Counted from the stretch's first letter, positions 49,190-63,600 are shown. The stretch is DNA of 64,000 nucleotides from Candidula unifasciata (GCA_905116865.2 CAJHNH020000846.1:22501-86500); one strand, 5' to 3'. Notes: generated from the letters alone by a model not told the origin. Made by a program: numbers and translations.

Positions 49190-49400
49190 CAGCCGCGATG
49201 GAGTAGCGGCTAAACTCTCCGCCTCCACGACGAAGGCTAGAGTTAGAAACCGCATCGAATCGGGTTGTTATAGAAAATATATAAAAAAGGACGTGGTTTA
49301 CCAGGTTGACCCAGGCTAAAATGTATCCAGGAACAGTCTTGGGAAGTAAAGACGACCTGCAGGAGTTTGTCCAGTTCGCTCATCTAGGCGATCTGGTACA
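49190..49400 (+). mobile_element. SINE-A copy
   Basis: The head GCAGCCGCGATGGAGTAGCG gives the A-box region, and the B-box region near 49250 (CGCATCGAATCGGG) is weak. It is followed by GGTTTACCAGGTTGACCCAG and GGGAAGTAAAGACGACC. It runs into an unrelated segment (49400-49550) that resembles the LINE tail at 56850. Confidence 0.65.
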
Positions 49401-49735
49401 CACTCGACGCTCAGATGAAAGTCGAGACGGACTTATACGGGCACCAGTGGTATTGGAACTCTGCCTGGCTGCTGAAGATGGGGACGGGGCGCTTGTGGTA
49501 ACAACCTGAGTGCTGTGATATCAATTATTGAATCAACTCAACTGGTCTAGGCAATCTTAGTCCATTAAACTATGAGTCTACCAACCAAAGGCGAGACAGA
49601 AATACAATCAGACAGTTACTGGTCAAATTGGAATTGAAAGTTTTCGCTTGCTGTCGAAGATAGGGAGGAAGCACTTATAGGAGTGTCCCGAGTGTTATTC
49701 AACATTCATTATTTTCATTTCCAAGAAGTAACCAG
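49400..49735 (+). pseudogene. LINE RNase H tail fragments
   Basis: Two pieces (about 49460-49520 and 49580-49735) share CTGCTGAAGA-like and AAGCACTTATAGGAGTGTCC, then CGAGTGTTATTCAACATTCA, with the LINE end at 56870-57000. They are the 3' end of the same LINE family with no usable frame. Confidence 0.6.
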
Positions 49736-50010
49736 GCATCAGCTAGACGCATGCCTGCTGGTTCAAAGGTCCGGGGTTCAGGTCTTGATGGAGCGGGACT
49801 TTGTTCACAATGACCTTTGATCCCGGGTTCACCAAGTCTTAAACGGATACGGGGTAAAGTCCAGGGAAGTGAATGAGGTCGGTGTGATGTTCACATGATG
49901 TGTGGTGTAACCCTGTATGCCCTATACGCCCAATACACCAGAAGGTGTGAAATGTGTCCTAGCATTAAACGGCCCATGTTGCCTGTGACGTGAAAGGGCT
50001 CCTTTAGATC
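49735..50010 (+). mobile_element. SINE-A copy, variant subfamily
   Basis: The head CATCAGCTAGACGCATGCC with GGTCCGGGGTTCAGGTC (B-box region) is followed by GATCCCGGGTTCACCAAGTC, GTCCAGGGAAGTGAATGAGG and CCCTGTATGCCCTATACGCC. It joins directly to the end of a LINE tail. Bases 50011-50250 hold no gene. Confidence 0.7.
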
Positions 50011-50249
50011 CCGCCGCACACAACTACAAGCCTTACTCTGTAGTCTTATTACCTTTGTGTATGATTTCCTTAGGTGTGTGTGATTTTTTGGGGGAGAGAG
50101 AGGGGTGGGTGGGGGAAAGGAGGTGATTGGTTTTATATTTTTCAATCTTTGTGAATCCGAGGACACAATTTCATTTATCATCAATTTATTTTTATGATTA
50201 TATTTTTTATATTTCTGTAGTCCTAAAATGAACAATTTCTATTCATGCC

Positions 50250-50331
<82 letters not shown>

Positions 50332-50350
50332 TCCTATCTCTCTTCCTATC

Positions 50351-50402
<52 letters not shown>

Positions 50403-50447
50403 CATTCCCCCCCCCTCTTTACATCTCTCTCTCTCTCTCTCTCTGGA
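50250..50447. repeat. (CT)n microsatellite
   Basis: Three (CT)n blocks are separated by short TTCCTATC and CCCATTCCCC interruptions. The Ser/Leu frames over it are low complexity. Confidence 0.93.
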
Positions 50448-50589
50448 CGAACACAAATTTGATGCCAACCGTATTGATTGACTCTTCATACCCCGTGGAT
50501 GTCAATATTATTCCGTATACCTTGTTTGATCTGTACCGTAACGTTTTATCTTCTCTAACTTCTTTGTGTTAAGCACAGCAAGATATCTA

Positions 50590-50850
50590 GAGAACATCTA
50601 GGACCTTGACGTTCCTGCGCGAATCGGAAGGTCGTGGGTTCTCTCCCTGGCGGAGCCGGAATTTTTTTCAAAAATGACCTTGAATCCCTGGTCGACCCAG
50701 CCTTGAGTGGGTATCGAGTGCAGTTCCGAGAAGTAAAGGCAGCCGGCATTATGCTGACCCCGTCACTTTTCTTGTGCCGATTAGTCTATAAAAATATAGG
50801 TCTAGCCCTATATGCCCTATACGTCTAAAGGCGTGGAAAAGGAACCTTTA
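50590..50850 (+). mobile_element. SINE-A copy, good body
   Basis: The B-box region is GGTCGTGGGTTCTCTCCCTG, followed by CCCTGGTCGACCCAGCCTTG, AAGTAAAGGCAGCCGGC, GCCCTATATGCCCTATACG and the end AAAGGCGTGGAAAAGGAACC. Third copy of the family within 1.7 kb in the same orientation. Bases 50851-51300 hold short frames only. Confidence 0.8.
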
Positions 50851-51317
50851 CTATATTTTTATGCAGGACCTCATGTATGGTCTTCAGTTCTGATGAAAGT
50901 GCCAGAACCGAGAATCTGAGAACAAACACACTAAATATTTGTAATGGTAACTACGGTCCTGAAATCCCATGTTCTAATTATGGAAAACTGCTTTTAGCGC
51001 GGTGGGTCTTGCTAGTCACACTCGCCATCGCCATAGGTTGTGACTCAACTGTCTCCTCATAGTGCAATATAAAACTATCGCCCGGAAAGACAGTAAAGTG
51101 CCAACAACAATGCATGGTCTTCAGTTCTGATCTATTTTCTGAAAATCAGATTTGTGAGAGTTGTTATATTTCCAACTGTTAATGAGAATATAATAACTTG
51201 AACATTCTGTCAAGGTGTCAGCATTCGAATTAATATATGCTGAAGACTGAAGGATGTAGGCAACATAATTGCCCCCACCAGTCGTTAAAGCACTTGCTGC
51301 TGCTGTTGATGATGGTG

Positions 51318-51363
51318 ATCAATGGTGATGATGACAATGATAATGATGATTATAATGATGAAA

Positions 51364-51406
<43 letters not shown>

Positions 51407-51510
51407 CGACGAAGAAGAAGAAGAAGAAGAAGAAGAAGAAGAAGAAGAAGAAGAAGAAGAAGAAGAAGAAGAAGAAGAAGAAGAAGAAGAAGAAGAAGAA
51501 GAAATAAAAA

Positions 51511-51545
<35 letters not shown>

Positions 51546-51723
51546 AGAAGAAGAAGAAGAAGAAGAAGAAGAAGAAGAAGAAGAAGAAGAAGAAGAAGAA
51601 GAAGAAGAAGAAGAAGAAGAAGAAGAAGAAGAAGAAGAAGAAGAAGAAGAAGAAGAAGAAGAAGAAGAAGAAGAAGAAGAAGAAGAAGAAGAAGAAGAAG
51701 AAGAAGAAGAAGAAGAAGAAGAA
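51318..51723. repeat. (GAT)n and (GAA)n trinucleotide tract
   Basis: (GAT)n runs to about 51405, then GAC GAC, then (GAA)n for about 310 bases with a few interruptions (AAATAAAAAG near 51503). Long frames of poly-Glu, poly-Arg or poly-Lys on + and poly-Ser, poly-Phe or poly-Leu on - are artefacts of the repeat. The matching tract at 46196-46227 is about 30 bases. Confidence 0.95.
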
Positions 51724-52439
51724 AACAACATTAAATGCACATTCAACAACAGCACCAGACATGAATCCAATACATTGTAGACTCTTTTATCTAACTACTA
51801 TAGCTGCACCTAAAGCAATAAAAACTTGTACTTACGAGATTGTGGATTCCAGTATCCTTGGTCAACGATATCCTCACCACATCAGCAACCGACGAATAAT
51901 CGCTCTCCAATCACCACTTGCGTCTCGACCAGTCAAATTTAAACCATTGGTTACATCAGGCGTGAAAAACCGGCACTCCAAAAATGAGTCTTTGAGACAT
52001 CAAATTAGCAGTTTCACCACAGTTACAGTTTCAGCCGGACGGGGTCTTCATTCTGAGACGCTAAGATTACTTAGAAACTGCACACACACACACACGAAAT
52101 TAAATATGTCCGGAAATGTAAAATTGAGAACAGTTCTTGCTTGACAGGACGGAGTAGTAATACGTTAACTGCGCGGTTTGTTCACAACACAATCACATGG
52201 ATACTACATGTGTTAGAATAATCTACAGGATCGTACACATCCAAGGGAGCAGCTATGTTTGCCAAAAACATGTTCATCCTCTTGTCTATCTGTTTTCTTG
52301 TTTATTTGGTATATCTTTTTTAATTCCTTTTCTACCTATCCGCTTACATCTCTTGATTATTTAGCTGTATGTCTGTCAGCCTGTCTGTCTAGCTTCATGT
52401 ATATAGATTCCCAAATTTATTGACCTACCTCCAGTGTGT

Positions 52440-52440
<1 letters not shown>
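51724..52440 (+). other. Shared flank of the duplicated block, no gene
   Basis: This parallels 46230-47100 almost base for base apart from a short CA tract. A 127-residue frame (51761-52144) is not kept in the other copy because of differences around the CA tract, so I do not accept it as coding. Confidence 0.6.
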
Positions 52441-52571
<131 letters not shown>

Positions 52572-52572
52572 T

Positions 52573-54940
<2,368 letters not shown>

Positions 54941-55035
54941 TAAGCATTTCAATATCATCAGATGAAAAATTATCACAACGAACCAAGCCATCATTAGTAT
55001 CATGTGACATGCTGATCTGCGTTGACAGTCTTTCC

Positions 55036-56270
55036 TCTTGAGCCTAGGGCGGCGCATAGAACAGAAGTCATAGCTCTCCTTGTCTGGCCGCTCGTTGCCA
55101 CCTGATTTAGGTAATGGATATTCATTAGGCCTATAACTGAGCCTTCTCTGATGATGGTTCTAAGCAGAGTCTGTCTTGGTCTTTCCCGTTTTCTTTTCCC
55201 TTATGGTGTCCACTTGAGGACTTGATGGGGAAGTCTTGTCTTATCTATTCTGAGTGCCTGGCCGCTGTAGTGGTCTCGAGGCATGGTGTCCGCCTCGAGT
55301 GCAAGAGATTCCTGGTTCAATCTCTGGTAAGGTATAGGGATTTTTGTCACGTGCGCTTGGACTTCTAGTATTTCCCCTGGTCTCTGGGTTGTGAGATCAG
55401 GTGCTCGTGTGTATTGTTGCGCACGTAAAAAATCCCTTTGCAGTTGGAAATAGAAATAAGTAGCCTTACGACGCTGCCGGGGCAAAATTTAAAAGTTCAA
55501 AATCCACCTAAAGTATTTCTGGGTCCTCGCCGGGACGACAGAGCATGTGCACTGCGCTGAGCTTCTTCGGACACAGACTTGAGTTAGAAGAAAGAAGAGA
55601 GCACTTATGGGTTACTACCTGTGTGCCATGACGCTGATCAGTTGTTGCAACTTCAAACTTCAAACTGAGAGTTTGGAAAAGGCACTAGATACCAGTGTGA
55701 TTCTAAATGATATTTCTGAGGCGAAACTCTTGAGGATATCATCTTACTCCCTAGGTACGTAAAGCTGTCGACTTTTTCAAGAATATGATCTTTAAGTTTG
55801 CTGTTCTTTGAATTACTGGTAAGATCAATAATTTATGTTTTTGTTGTGTTCATTTGGAGACCAATTTTTTTTCTGAAATATTTTGGAGATGGTCTATTTT
55901 CTCTGGGATATCTGGCTGTGTTGAACTCAAAAGCACTATGTCGTCAGCAAAGTCAAGGTCTTCTAAAACTGTGTCAACTCATTTAACGCCCATGTTTGTA
56001 TTGTTTGTGCATTTCCACAAGACCCACTCGATTGCTATTCAAAAGAGCATCGGCAATAGGACACAGTCCTGTTTCACTCCTGTTTTCACTGGGCACCAGT
56101 CAGTGCTGCCGGATTCTGTTCTTACACTGCAACGTGTTTCCATGTAGAAGGATTTTATGACACTGAGGCATTTGGTAGGGAAACGGGTATGGCTTGGTAA
56201 ATCAATGATCACAGAATTTCCGTCTCGAGTCTTTGAACATGTTGGATTATGCCATACGACCATCTTTCTA
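55036..56270 (-). pseudogene. LINE reverse transcriptase, interrupted by SINE-B
   Basis: On the - strand from 56270: SHTRFPTKCLSVIKSFYMET, STDWCPVKTGVKQDCVLLPM (the RT QG block, here QD), EDLDFADDIVLL at about 55940 (catalytic FADD), and VDSFTYLGSKM. The SINE at 55256-55675 follows. The LINE then resumes with ALRIDKTRLPHQVLKWTP, RPRQTLLRTIIREGS and RAMTSVLCAALGSRGK. The last part matches the fragment inside gag (3249-3703). Stops and frameshifts make it non-functional. Confidence 0.85.
55256..55675 (+). mobile_element. SINE-B, near full length
   Basis: The head reads CCGCTGTAGTGGTCTCGAGG then CCTGGTTCAATCTC (B box). The body holds a CTCTGGGTTGTGAGATCAGG block, a GTTGCGCACGTAAAAAATCCC block, GACAGAGCATGTGCACTGCG and ACACAGACTTGAGTTAGAAG. 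It is the + strand partner of 39205-39625. It sits within a reverse-strand LINE that reads through on both sides. Confidence 0.82.
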
Positions 56271-56639
56271 GATTCTTAACTTAAAGTCTTTTTCTTGCTC
56301 TTATCTCATTAACCTTACTGGATGTCCCTGATATTTGCATATTTACTTTTCCCCTCCCCTAGTTTTTTTTTAAAGCAATGTCGTCATCGTGAACTGCTGA
56401 AAAAGTGTAGGTGGCTATGGTTCGCCGTCCCATTTGATCACCATTAGGTACTGATCAAGTTATTGTTCTTTCCCCGCGAAATACATTTGTCCAAGCTATC
56501 CAAGTCTTTCTCTTGCCCACTTCCTGTATAAATTGTCCAACAATTGTGAGTCCATTGTTAAAGTCACCAATTAATTCACGACTTGATCTAGTTCTTCGAA
56601 TACTGTCTACTGTTTTATTTTTCTTCACCGTAACTTGTA

Positions 56640-57000
56640 TTTATTTTAGTGGGTTGGGAAATGAGCAGGCAGACAGACTGGTCGGTTCTGCACCACTTGG
56701 TGGCGAATTGATGTATGACAAGCTAGATGTTGTGAGGGCCCTATGGGAGCGAGTGAACAGCGTGGAAGCCCAGATAGATCATTACGATCTGGGGAGAATG
56801 GCACTGCGAGGAGATACTAGGAGATCTAGCCGACGCTTAAACCTCAAGGCAAAGGCGAGACGGATATACAATCAGGCAGTTACTGTTGACATTGAAATTG
56901 AAACTCTACGCTTGCTGCTGAAGACGGGGATAAAGCGCTTATAGGAGCGTCCCGAGTGTTATTCAACATTCATTATTTTCATTTACAAGAAGTACCTAGG
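56640..57000 (+). pseudogene. LINE C-terminal RNase H fragment
   Basis: The frame reads GLGNEQADRLVGSAPLGGEL, DVVRALWERVN, LKAKARRIYNQAVTVD and LRLLLKTGIKRL, then TAG. GNExAD is the end of an RNase H fold, and the rest is the tail of LINEs that carry such a domain. The 5' part is missing. The 3' region CGAGTGTTATTCAACATTCA recurs at 49690. Bases 57001-57600 hold a G run at 57267 and nothing else I can support. Confidence 0.75.
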
Positions 57001-57599
57001 CATCAGCTGGATTCTCATCTTGTCTAAAGCTGGCGATATTTCCCATGGATACAGTACACATTCTCTACAGTACATTACATCCTCTTTCTCATTGAACTTG
57101 ACAGCTTTTAATTAGTAGAGTTTACATTTTTCAATGTATTATTCCTGCCATGGCAATTATTTTTTTTAATCCAGTTGTTGCCAGTTAGAATGGCCCAAGC
57201 AACGGCCCCTTTTATTTTCGAAGGTCTAAGACGGACTCTTTACATTTACAACATATACACTGGGATGGGGGGGGGGGGGAGGAGTGCATCAAAATTAGAA
57301 TTTAGGACAAGAGTCTTTGTCATTCTTTTTCTGTATCTATCCATCCATCTATTTATAAAAACAAAACAAGCAAAAAGTCGACCAAGTTCAACCTACTGCA
57401 TGTTGTTTCGGATTTAATTGGGGCCTGGTTTCTTTGTGACAATTATGTTGGCTAAAAATTGTTAATTGCAACAAAACGATACTCGAGAACCTGGTGATGG
57501 ATGCTGGGGAAGGGGCTGGTATGCACGACATGACAACGCAAATTCCTTTATTGTGTGATGCAGACCACCAGTAAATATCACTATCGTCTGGAGAGAATA

Positions 57600-57765
57600 G
57601 TTCAGACGGGAGTCATCATGGCGTCTGGTGGACACTCTACACTCAAAGGAAAGACAAGACGGACACCTAATCAAACAGCTATGGTACAGTCGGAACTAGA
57701 ACTCAAAACTGGCTGTTGAAGATATGGGCAGAGCGCTTTTGGGAATGTCCGAAGAACTGCTTTGT
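57600..57765 (+). pseudogene. LINE tail fragment, diverged
   Basis: Shares the order AAAGACAAGACGGACACCTA, CAG.TA, GGCTGTTGAAGATATGGGCA and GAGCGCTTTTGGGAATGTCC with 56850-56955. Same family as the preceding fragment, more decayed. Confidence 0.5.
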
Positions 57766-57915
57766 AAGTTCTGAGCTTTGAGAATCATTTTTCTAATCCT
57801 TCAACACAGATGTTCTGACTGCGTCCCATAATTTGATAATGGTATCTGGGGAAGGAACTTTTACTTTAGTCTTATCATATTTTCGATACGCATATGACGT
57901 AAAAAACGTGAACAT

Positions 57916-58191
57916 AATGTTTTGTAAAGATAGTATGCAGATTCACTGTAATGACATACATTCCTTGGTATTAAATAAACATATAGTTAGCATAAGTTAT
58001 GTGTGAGAATGTTTTGTAAAGATAATATACAGATTCACTGTAATGACATACATTCCATGGTATTAAATAAACATCTGGTTAGCATAAATTATGTGTGAGA
58101 ATGTTTTGTAAAGATAGTATGCAGATTCACTGTAATGACATACATTCCATGGTATTAAATAAACATCTAGTTAGCATAAATTATGTGTGTG
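57916..58191. repeat. 92-bp tandem repeat, three copies
   Basis: AATGTTTTGTAAAGATAGTA recurs at 57916, 58008 and 58100, exactly 92 bases apart. Each unit holds TTCACTGTAATGACATACAT and ATTAAATAAACAT. No family assigned. Confidence 0.9.
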
Positions 58192-60090
58192 AGGCGGGGC
58201 TTAATGAGGTCATAGGCGACACAATAAATAACAAACAAATAAATAACAAATGTGAATACTTCAACTTAGGAGGCACTTGCATCATCATCATGTATCAGGT
58301 GCATGGCACAATCTCGACTCCATCACAGCCTGTCTGAAATAAACTCCTTCTCTCGCGAGCTCTCCCGCCAAATGCACTTTCACATCCAAGGAGTCGGACG
58401 ATGTGCCGTCTTTGTTCTGCTGGATCCCTGCTCCTTTTCCTGGCACTATCCTTTCTGCTATTACTTTTTTTTTTTTTCAATCAGCCATGACACTTGACAT
58501 GGCCACAGTTTTTTCAGTACATTACATTCACTTATTTAAAGGGTACTTCCATTTAGGTGGATGTCAGATTGCACTGTTTCTTTATTTTCTTGTTTTCGTT
58601 TCTTGACAGCTTTATTTTAATCATAGTTTTCCTTTGTCTGCACCTAATGCATCCACTGAATGCTGCAGATTGTGTTCTGTGACTGGGACCAGTACTGTAT
58701 TAGTTGCAGATATTAAAATGTGGACTTGATTTTCTATGGGCGATTTTTCTGGAACGTTCCTTAATGCTTTAAATATACAGAAAATAACGATCGCAATCAA
58801 TTTCAAATCCCTGTCGCGCATTTCTCCTGCTTGGCAGATATTCACATCCTTAGTTTTCCCGTGTTTGGCTGTTTATTGCTTTAAATACATGTTTTTTACA
58901 AACTGTTTCTATCAATTTAGATATTGTTAGACACTGTGTGCGGTATTTTCATCTCTAATGTTGTTTCAATTGCCACCATATGACAATGAAAGTTGGAGCC
59001 AGTATAAAGTCATGGAACGAATGCATTCGAAAACAAAAGCCTACGGAAACTGATCAACATTCAACGGGATGCTTTCAAGAAAGGCTGCGAAAAAGAGAAA
59101 TGTCTGGATAATCGTTGTTATCAATAGTTAGTGAGAAAGAATCTGGTGATGTATTGAGCAAATATCAGGATACGCAGACAGACAATCATCAGAGAAGGGT
59201 TGAAAGAGGGAATAAATATACTGAGTAAATGTGGACGTTTAACAAAAACCTTAAAACAAATGTGAGAAAGACCAAAGCAAGAAACTTGAATTCGTCAATA
59301 AAATCACAAATTGAGTCAAAGATTGCGAGCCACGTATGATGTCGAAAGAGAACAAAATGATAATGAAAAAGTATTTTATTCAGATTAAAGTGACAAGGAA
59401 TTTTCTTTAGTGAGATCTGTCATTCACTTGAACCTGTAATTATGGAATATGAACGGATGTGCTACCTAGAAAATTTACAGTACCACATTAGCTAACCACC
59501 CCCTTTCCTCACCCCCCCCCCCCCTTCCCTCCCAACCCCACACACCAAGCGCCGAGTGGTCTATCATATATCTTTACTTACCTGAAATAAGTATTAGACA
59601 TTCGGACACAGGTAGGAAATTATCAGATCGTATCCTTGAATATCTTTTGGATATTCACAATGAGATCGTTAGACCACTCCGCCTCCATTTAAACAAATCT
59701 AACTAGCAACTCGAATTTGACATCTGTATTACTGCCGTACAAATATTTGTAGTCGGCTTTATGGGAAATCGTCTCAGTCATTGTCGCGATTTTCTCTGCA
59801 CTGCAAGTATCCGTATACAACGTATCATTATCTAATTGTTTAACAAATATTTGTTCTTTTACATTTTTTACTAATTCTTTAGCTCTTTAAGGTATGTTTC
59901 GTTCTGTAATATTTTCCTTTTATGAATTTCTTGTTACATTTTGGCCATGTCGCTTTTTAAATTACCCTGTTTTTTCCTTTGATAAAGACCCTATGCTCTG
60001 TTGCATGTGTCTGCGTCCTTTCCTTTCCATTCTACAAGAATCCAAGGCAGAATTTGTTCTGTTCTAGGCTCATATATTTATAGATCAAAC
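58192..60090. other. No confident feature; faint LINE trace
   Basis: AT-rich sequence with a T run at 58467 and a C run at 59507-59524. Around 59020-59090 the + strand can be read as NAFENKSLRKLINIQ, resembling the FENKxLRRIL block of the LINE at 3340, but nothing around it confirms this. Confidence 0.3.
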
Positions 60091-60094
60091 CGCA

Positions 60095-60250
60095 CTAGCC
60101 TAGCCAGCGATGACTAGTCACGTGCCTGCTGGCCAGATAGCCTCGGGTTCAAATCAAAATCGAAATTGATTTGTTATTTGAAAATTGACCATGGCTCCTA
60201 GGTTGATGCAGTCTAATAACGGTCCAAGGTTAGCACGAACAAACGAACAT
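60095..60250 (+). mobile_element. tRNA-derived SINE-like copy
   Basis: ACTAGTCACGTGCCTGCTGG gives an A-box-like region and GCCTCGGGTTCAAATC a clear B box. The 3' part (TCCTAGGTTGATGCAGTCTA) is not shared with the other SINEs here. Confidence 0.5.
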
Positions 60251-60888
60251 TATCATTAAAAGAGTAAGAATTGGGCACACAGGCCCGTCTTACATTCTGC
60301 CCTTTTGTCCTCACTCCTGACGTGCATCATTCAATTCACATGTCAGTTCCCATTACCAAAAATACACGTCTACATCTAATTCTTTACCGCAATTGCTGTG
60401 GTATGCTTTAATTATACTGTAATGTTGTGAATTCCCGGGGAAATCCCAGAGTGTTCCCGGTGGGGAGGACAAGGTCGAAGGACCAGTGGTACAAGAGAAA
60501 AACGAGAAAAGTGGGTCTCGTGTATCCTATGGTGAGCGAAATAAGGGATACAAGAAAAGCATGGGACTTGAACGGAAGACGTGAACCGAGAGACGGGAGT
60601 AAGGCAGTTGAAGTTCGGACCTGGTTGCGGGAGGTCGTATGAATGAACGCCTGCGGAGAATGAAGGAATTGTGAATACTTGTATGTTTCAAGAAAAGATA
60701 TGAATGTTTCCTGCATGGGTAATACCAAGTACAAGGTTTCGTTAAATGATGGATAGACGATTCGAAAGACGCTAATGGATCAAAGTAGGGTTCTTAATTT
60801 ATAACGTACCCCAAACATGAAATCCCTGTGGGAAATCCACAGCTGACCTGACAGTCCATTATTTTAAGAGGTGGAAGTGTACTGCTGT

Positions 60889-60889
<1 letters not shown>

Positions 60890-60920
<31 letters not shown>

Positions 60921-61012
60921 AGTGTTCATCTAGTGTCTTCTAATCCTAACCCCAACCCTAACCCCAACCCTTACTCTAACCCTAACCCTTACCCTAACCC
61001 TAACCCTAAACT
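60890..61012. repeat. Poly-T followed by a telomere-like (CCCTAA)n tract
   Basis: About 29 T residues at 60891-60919, then from about 60945 to 61009 a run of CCCTAA with CCCCAA and CCCTTA variants. This matches the animal telomere repeat in sequence. It is interstitial, about 65 bases, and degenerate. The preceding 60251-60889 and following 61013-61935 hold no supported gene. Confidence 0.85.
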
Positions 61013-61935
61013 TGGGTGTAGATAAATCGCGAGAAACTACAACCTGAACACCCTATAATTTATAGGGAATGTCTCCCGTGACGTTGTCGTGACGTCAGGG
61101 GTAAGTTATAAATACTGACATACTGTACCCAAAGTAGTGAGTGAGAAGATTGACCAGGCCGTCAGAAATCAGCCAAGCAGAACGAAGACGAGGATGAGAG
61201 AATGCGTGCCTTTGATATGTTGTGATTCAGCGAAAAAAAGCATGTAATTGAACATTCGTCTCTGCTGTGTCGTAACAACTCACTGTTCGTCAGATAGCAA
61301 TGTGGCTTACCAAAACATACCCCTAGCAGAGCACTTTGCAGGTTTCTTGTATCCCCTATTTCGCTCAGGTTCTGTTATAGTGCGTCTGCAAATTAGTGCT
61401 ATTGTATTTTCGACCATTTGATGGTGACTACTTATCCTGGAAAACTGATTTTTTTGTTGTAGCGTAAGCTCCTATTTTAATTTCGACTTAGTAGTATTCT
61501 GTTTAATGCAAGTTAAGTAACCAAAAATATTTTTACAGTAACGACCTGAATTACCCTAACCACATAAGCTATGCCTTCAGAATTAGAGGTGAAACTTAAA
61601 AACAATCCAGCACACTCATTTCGTAGCGCGTGTGTGCTTTGTAAAAGATCGATTAGGTACATTTGAACTTTATGCTATTTAACTCTTTAAAGGCAATCCA
61701 GCATGGGTCATCGCATATTTATAGACCTTTAAAAAAATTCATTCTAATTACTTGCAGGCAAAAAATGTGACACAAGACTGAGAATAAAGTAAATATTAAT
61801 ATAAAATGCCATCGATTTGTATTTCACTACAGCTGCGATATAAGTGTTTGAACACGGGCAAGAATTTCTAAACGCTCTACAGAATGGCCACATACAGAAT
61901 ATCTACACTTGTCTTTAAACTGAGAAGGCTGATCC

Positions 61936-62047
61936 GGTCTACACAAGTTTTGAAAATGTCGCAAATATCGCCGGTCAACACAAGTTTTGAAAACGTCGCA
62001 AATATCGCCGGTCAACACAAGTTTTGAAAATGTCGCAAATATCGCAG
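61936..62047. repeat. 37-bp tandem repeat, three copies
   Basis: ACACAAGTTTTGAAAA recurs at 61941, 61978 and 62015, each followed by TGTCGCAAATATCGC or a one-base variant. Copies are almost identical. Confidence 0.9.
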
Positions 62048-62437
62048 ATCTCCTATAAACAGGGGAGGCAAGCATGTCGAAAAAAAGCATCAGAACAATA
62101 CAAACAAGAAGAAGAATTGCCAGTTAAAATTAGACAATTATCATATACCAGTACGCTCCAGAGTCTACATAAGAGTCTGATATATCATCTTTATGTCCTC
62201 GCAGAAGGTCACTCTCACTATCGCGGACCGGGGAGCATCTAGGTCTTTTATGTAAACTGTAAAAATACCATGTCTTTATAGTGTAGGCAAGAATATATCA
62301 TATAACAACCAGTAGTGCCAACTAGAACATGTTGCAAACGCATTGGAACCATATATTCGTCATCTAAACACGGAATAAAGTAACTAGCTTCTCTCTCTAC
62401 ATCCCACGGTTATTATAAGTAGTCAAATAACAAAGAC

Positions 62438-62460
62438 GATAATGATGATAATGATGATAA

Positions 62461-62545
<85 letters not shown>
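62438..62545. repeat. (TAA)n microsatellite
   Basis: TAA repeats preceded by GATAATGATGA and followed by a T run near 62551. Confidence 0.92.
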
Positions 62546-62578
62546 ATAATGTTTTTTTTTTTTAAGAAGAACTTGAAG

Positions 62579-62674
62579 TATTTCTATACACCAAATGCAA
62601 ACTATTTCTATAAAGCAAATGCAAACTATTTCAAACACTAATTGCAAACTATTTCTATACACCAAATGCAAACA
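62579..62674. repeat. 24-bp tandem repeat, four copies
   Basis: Units read TATTTCTATACACCAAATGC then AAAC, with variants in the middle. Copies 1 and 4 are identical. Confidence 0.85.
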
Positions 62675-62984
62675 GATATCTCTATAGAAAAGTGTATTTT
62701 CCTACATGGTGAAAGTCCAGCTGGTTACCCTGTACTACTGACATACAACAGCCTTGCCAGCCCTTGGCCGCACAACCGCAAATAGCGCTTGCACAGTGGA
62801 ATGCTAACACGTTGACAGCGCTACAGATTTCCACTGTGCGTACGCGCAGGTTTTAGCGTGTACCCCATTCCACTACGACAAACGTTTTCTGTGAGTTTTG
62901 TATCCTAATGTGGAGGGGAGGGAGGGGAGGACGAAATCTTCAGTTAAACGCGCTGTAACAGAAAAAACATTGCTGATTGTGGGT

Positions 62985-63240
62985 GCCCTATTCATTTATT
63001 ATCCTTTTGTGCCCCTTATATATCACATAGGGTTAGCAGTGTATTCCTCCATTCCGTCCTATCCTGCCCAATCAGTTCAATATCATAGATGGAATCTAGA
63101 CCAGCAGCCTTGGTCTCTCACATCAACGTTTGTTTTAGGGTTTCTTTTGGGCGCCCCCGCCTCCTTAATCCTTTTTTTCCATTTTAATTCCTGTTCAGTG
63201 ATTATCTACTGGTTTTTCTCAGGATGTGTCCAATGTTCAA
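62985..63240 (-). pseudogene. LINE 3' end
   Basis: On the - strand: LNIGHILRK, then NGKKGLRRRGRPKETLKQT, then GLDSIYDIELIGQDRTEWRN and TLLTLCDI. The GHxLRK, RGRPxxT and DRxxWR blocks mark the end of a non-LTR reverse transcriptase protein. The antisense + frame (62898-63245) is a shadow. Confidence 0.75.
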
Positions 63241-63404
63241 TGTAAATGGTTAGTGACACCGCTACTGGATGATGAGACAACTAAATGGATGATAAAACCA
63301 TTAAATGGGTGATGAGACCACTAACACAAAGCGCCCTTTGATATGATAAGAATATTGAAAAAGGTCCGGCTACCAGTAAGGACAGCTGATAAGAAATTGT
63401 CCGC

Positions 63405-63600
63405 CTGTGTCGCCGTTCGCACGTAACTCCGTAGCTACAGCGACGTTCCTCCATTTACCCCCAGAGTGATAACTCTGGTACCCATTTCCTAGAAGCTGGG
63501 CGAACACCGGGAACCGCCCAGTTTCAAACACAGACCGTGTGCTGCAGCGATTCGCTGCTGGATTTGAAAGCGAGCCTCCTATCGACTGCGCTAACTTTTG
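63405..63600 (-). mobile_element. tRNA-derived SINE-like copy
   Basis: On the - strand the head reads GTTAGCGCAGTCGATAGGAG (A-box region) and CTCGCTTTCAAATCCAGC (B-box region). The body includes the inverse of GGTACCCATTTCCTAGAAGC, which resembles the TACCCATT block of SINE-A. A relative of that family, or a separate one. Confidence 0.5.

Noticed and set aside
51237..51770. Poly-Glu/Arg, poly-Lys, poly-Ser and poly-Phe frames
   Set aside because: Pure translation of the (GAT)n/(GAA)n tract on both strands.
62898..63245. 115-residue frame with membrane-like stretches on the + strand
   Set aside because: It is antisense to a recognisable LINE 3' end with RGRPxxT and DRxxWR motifs.
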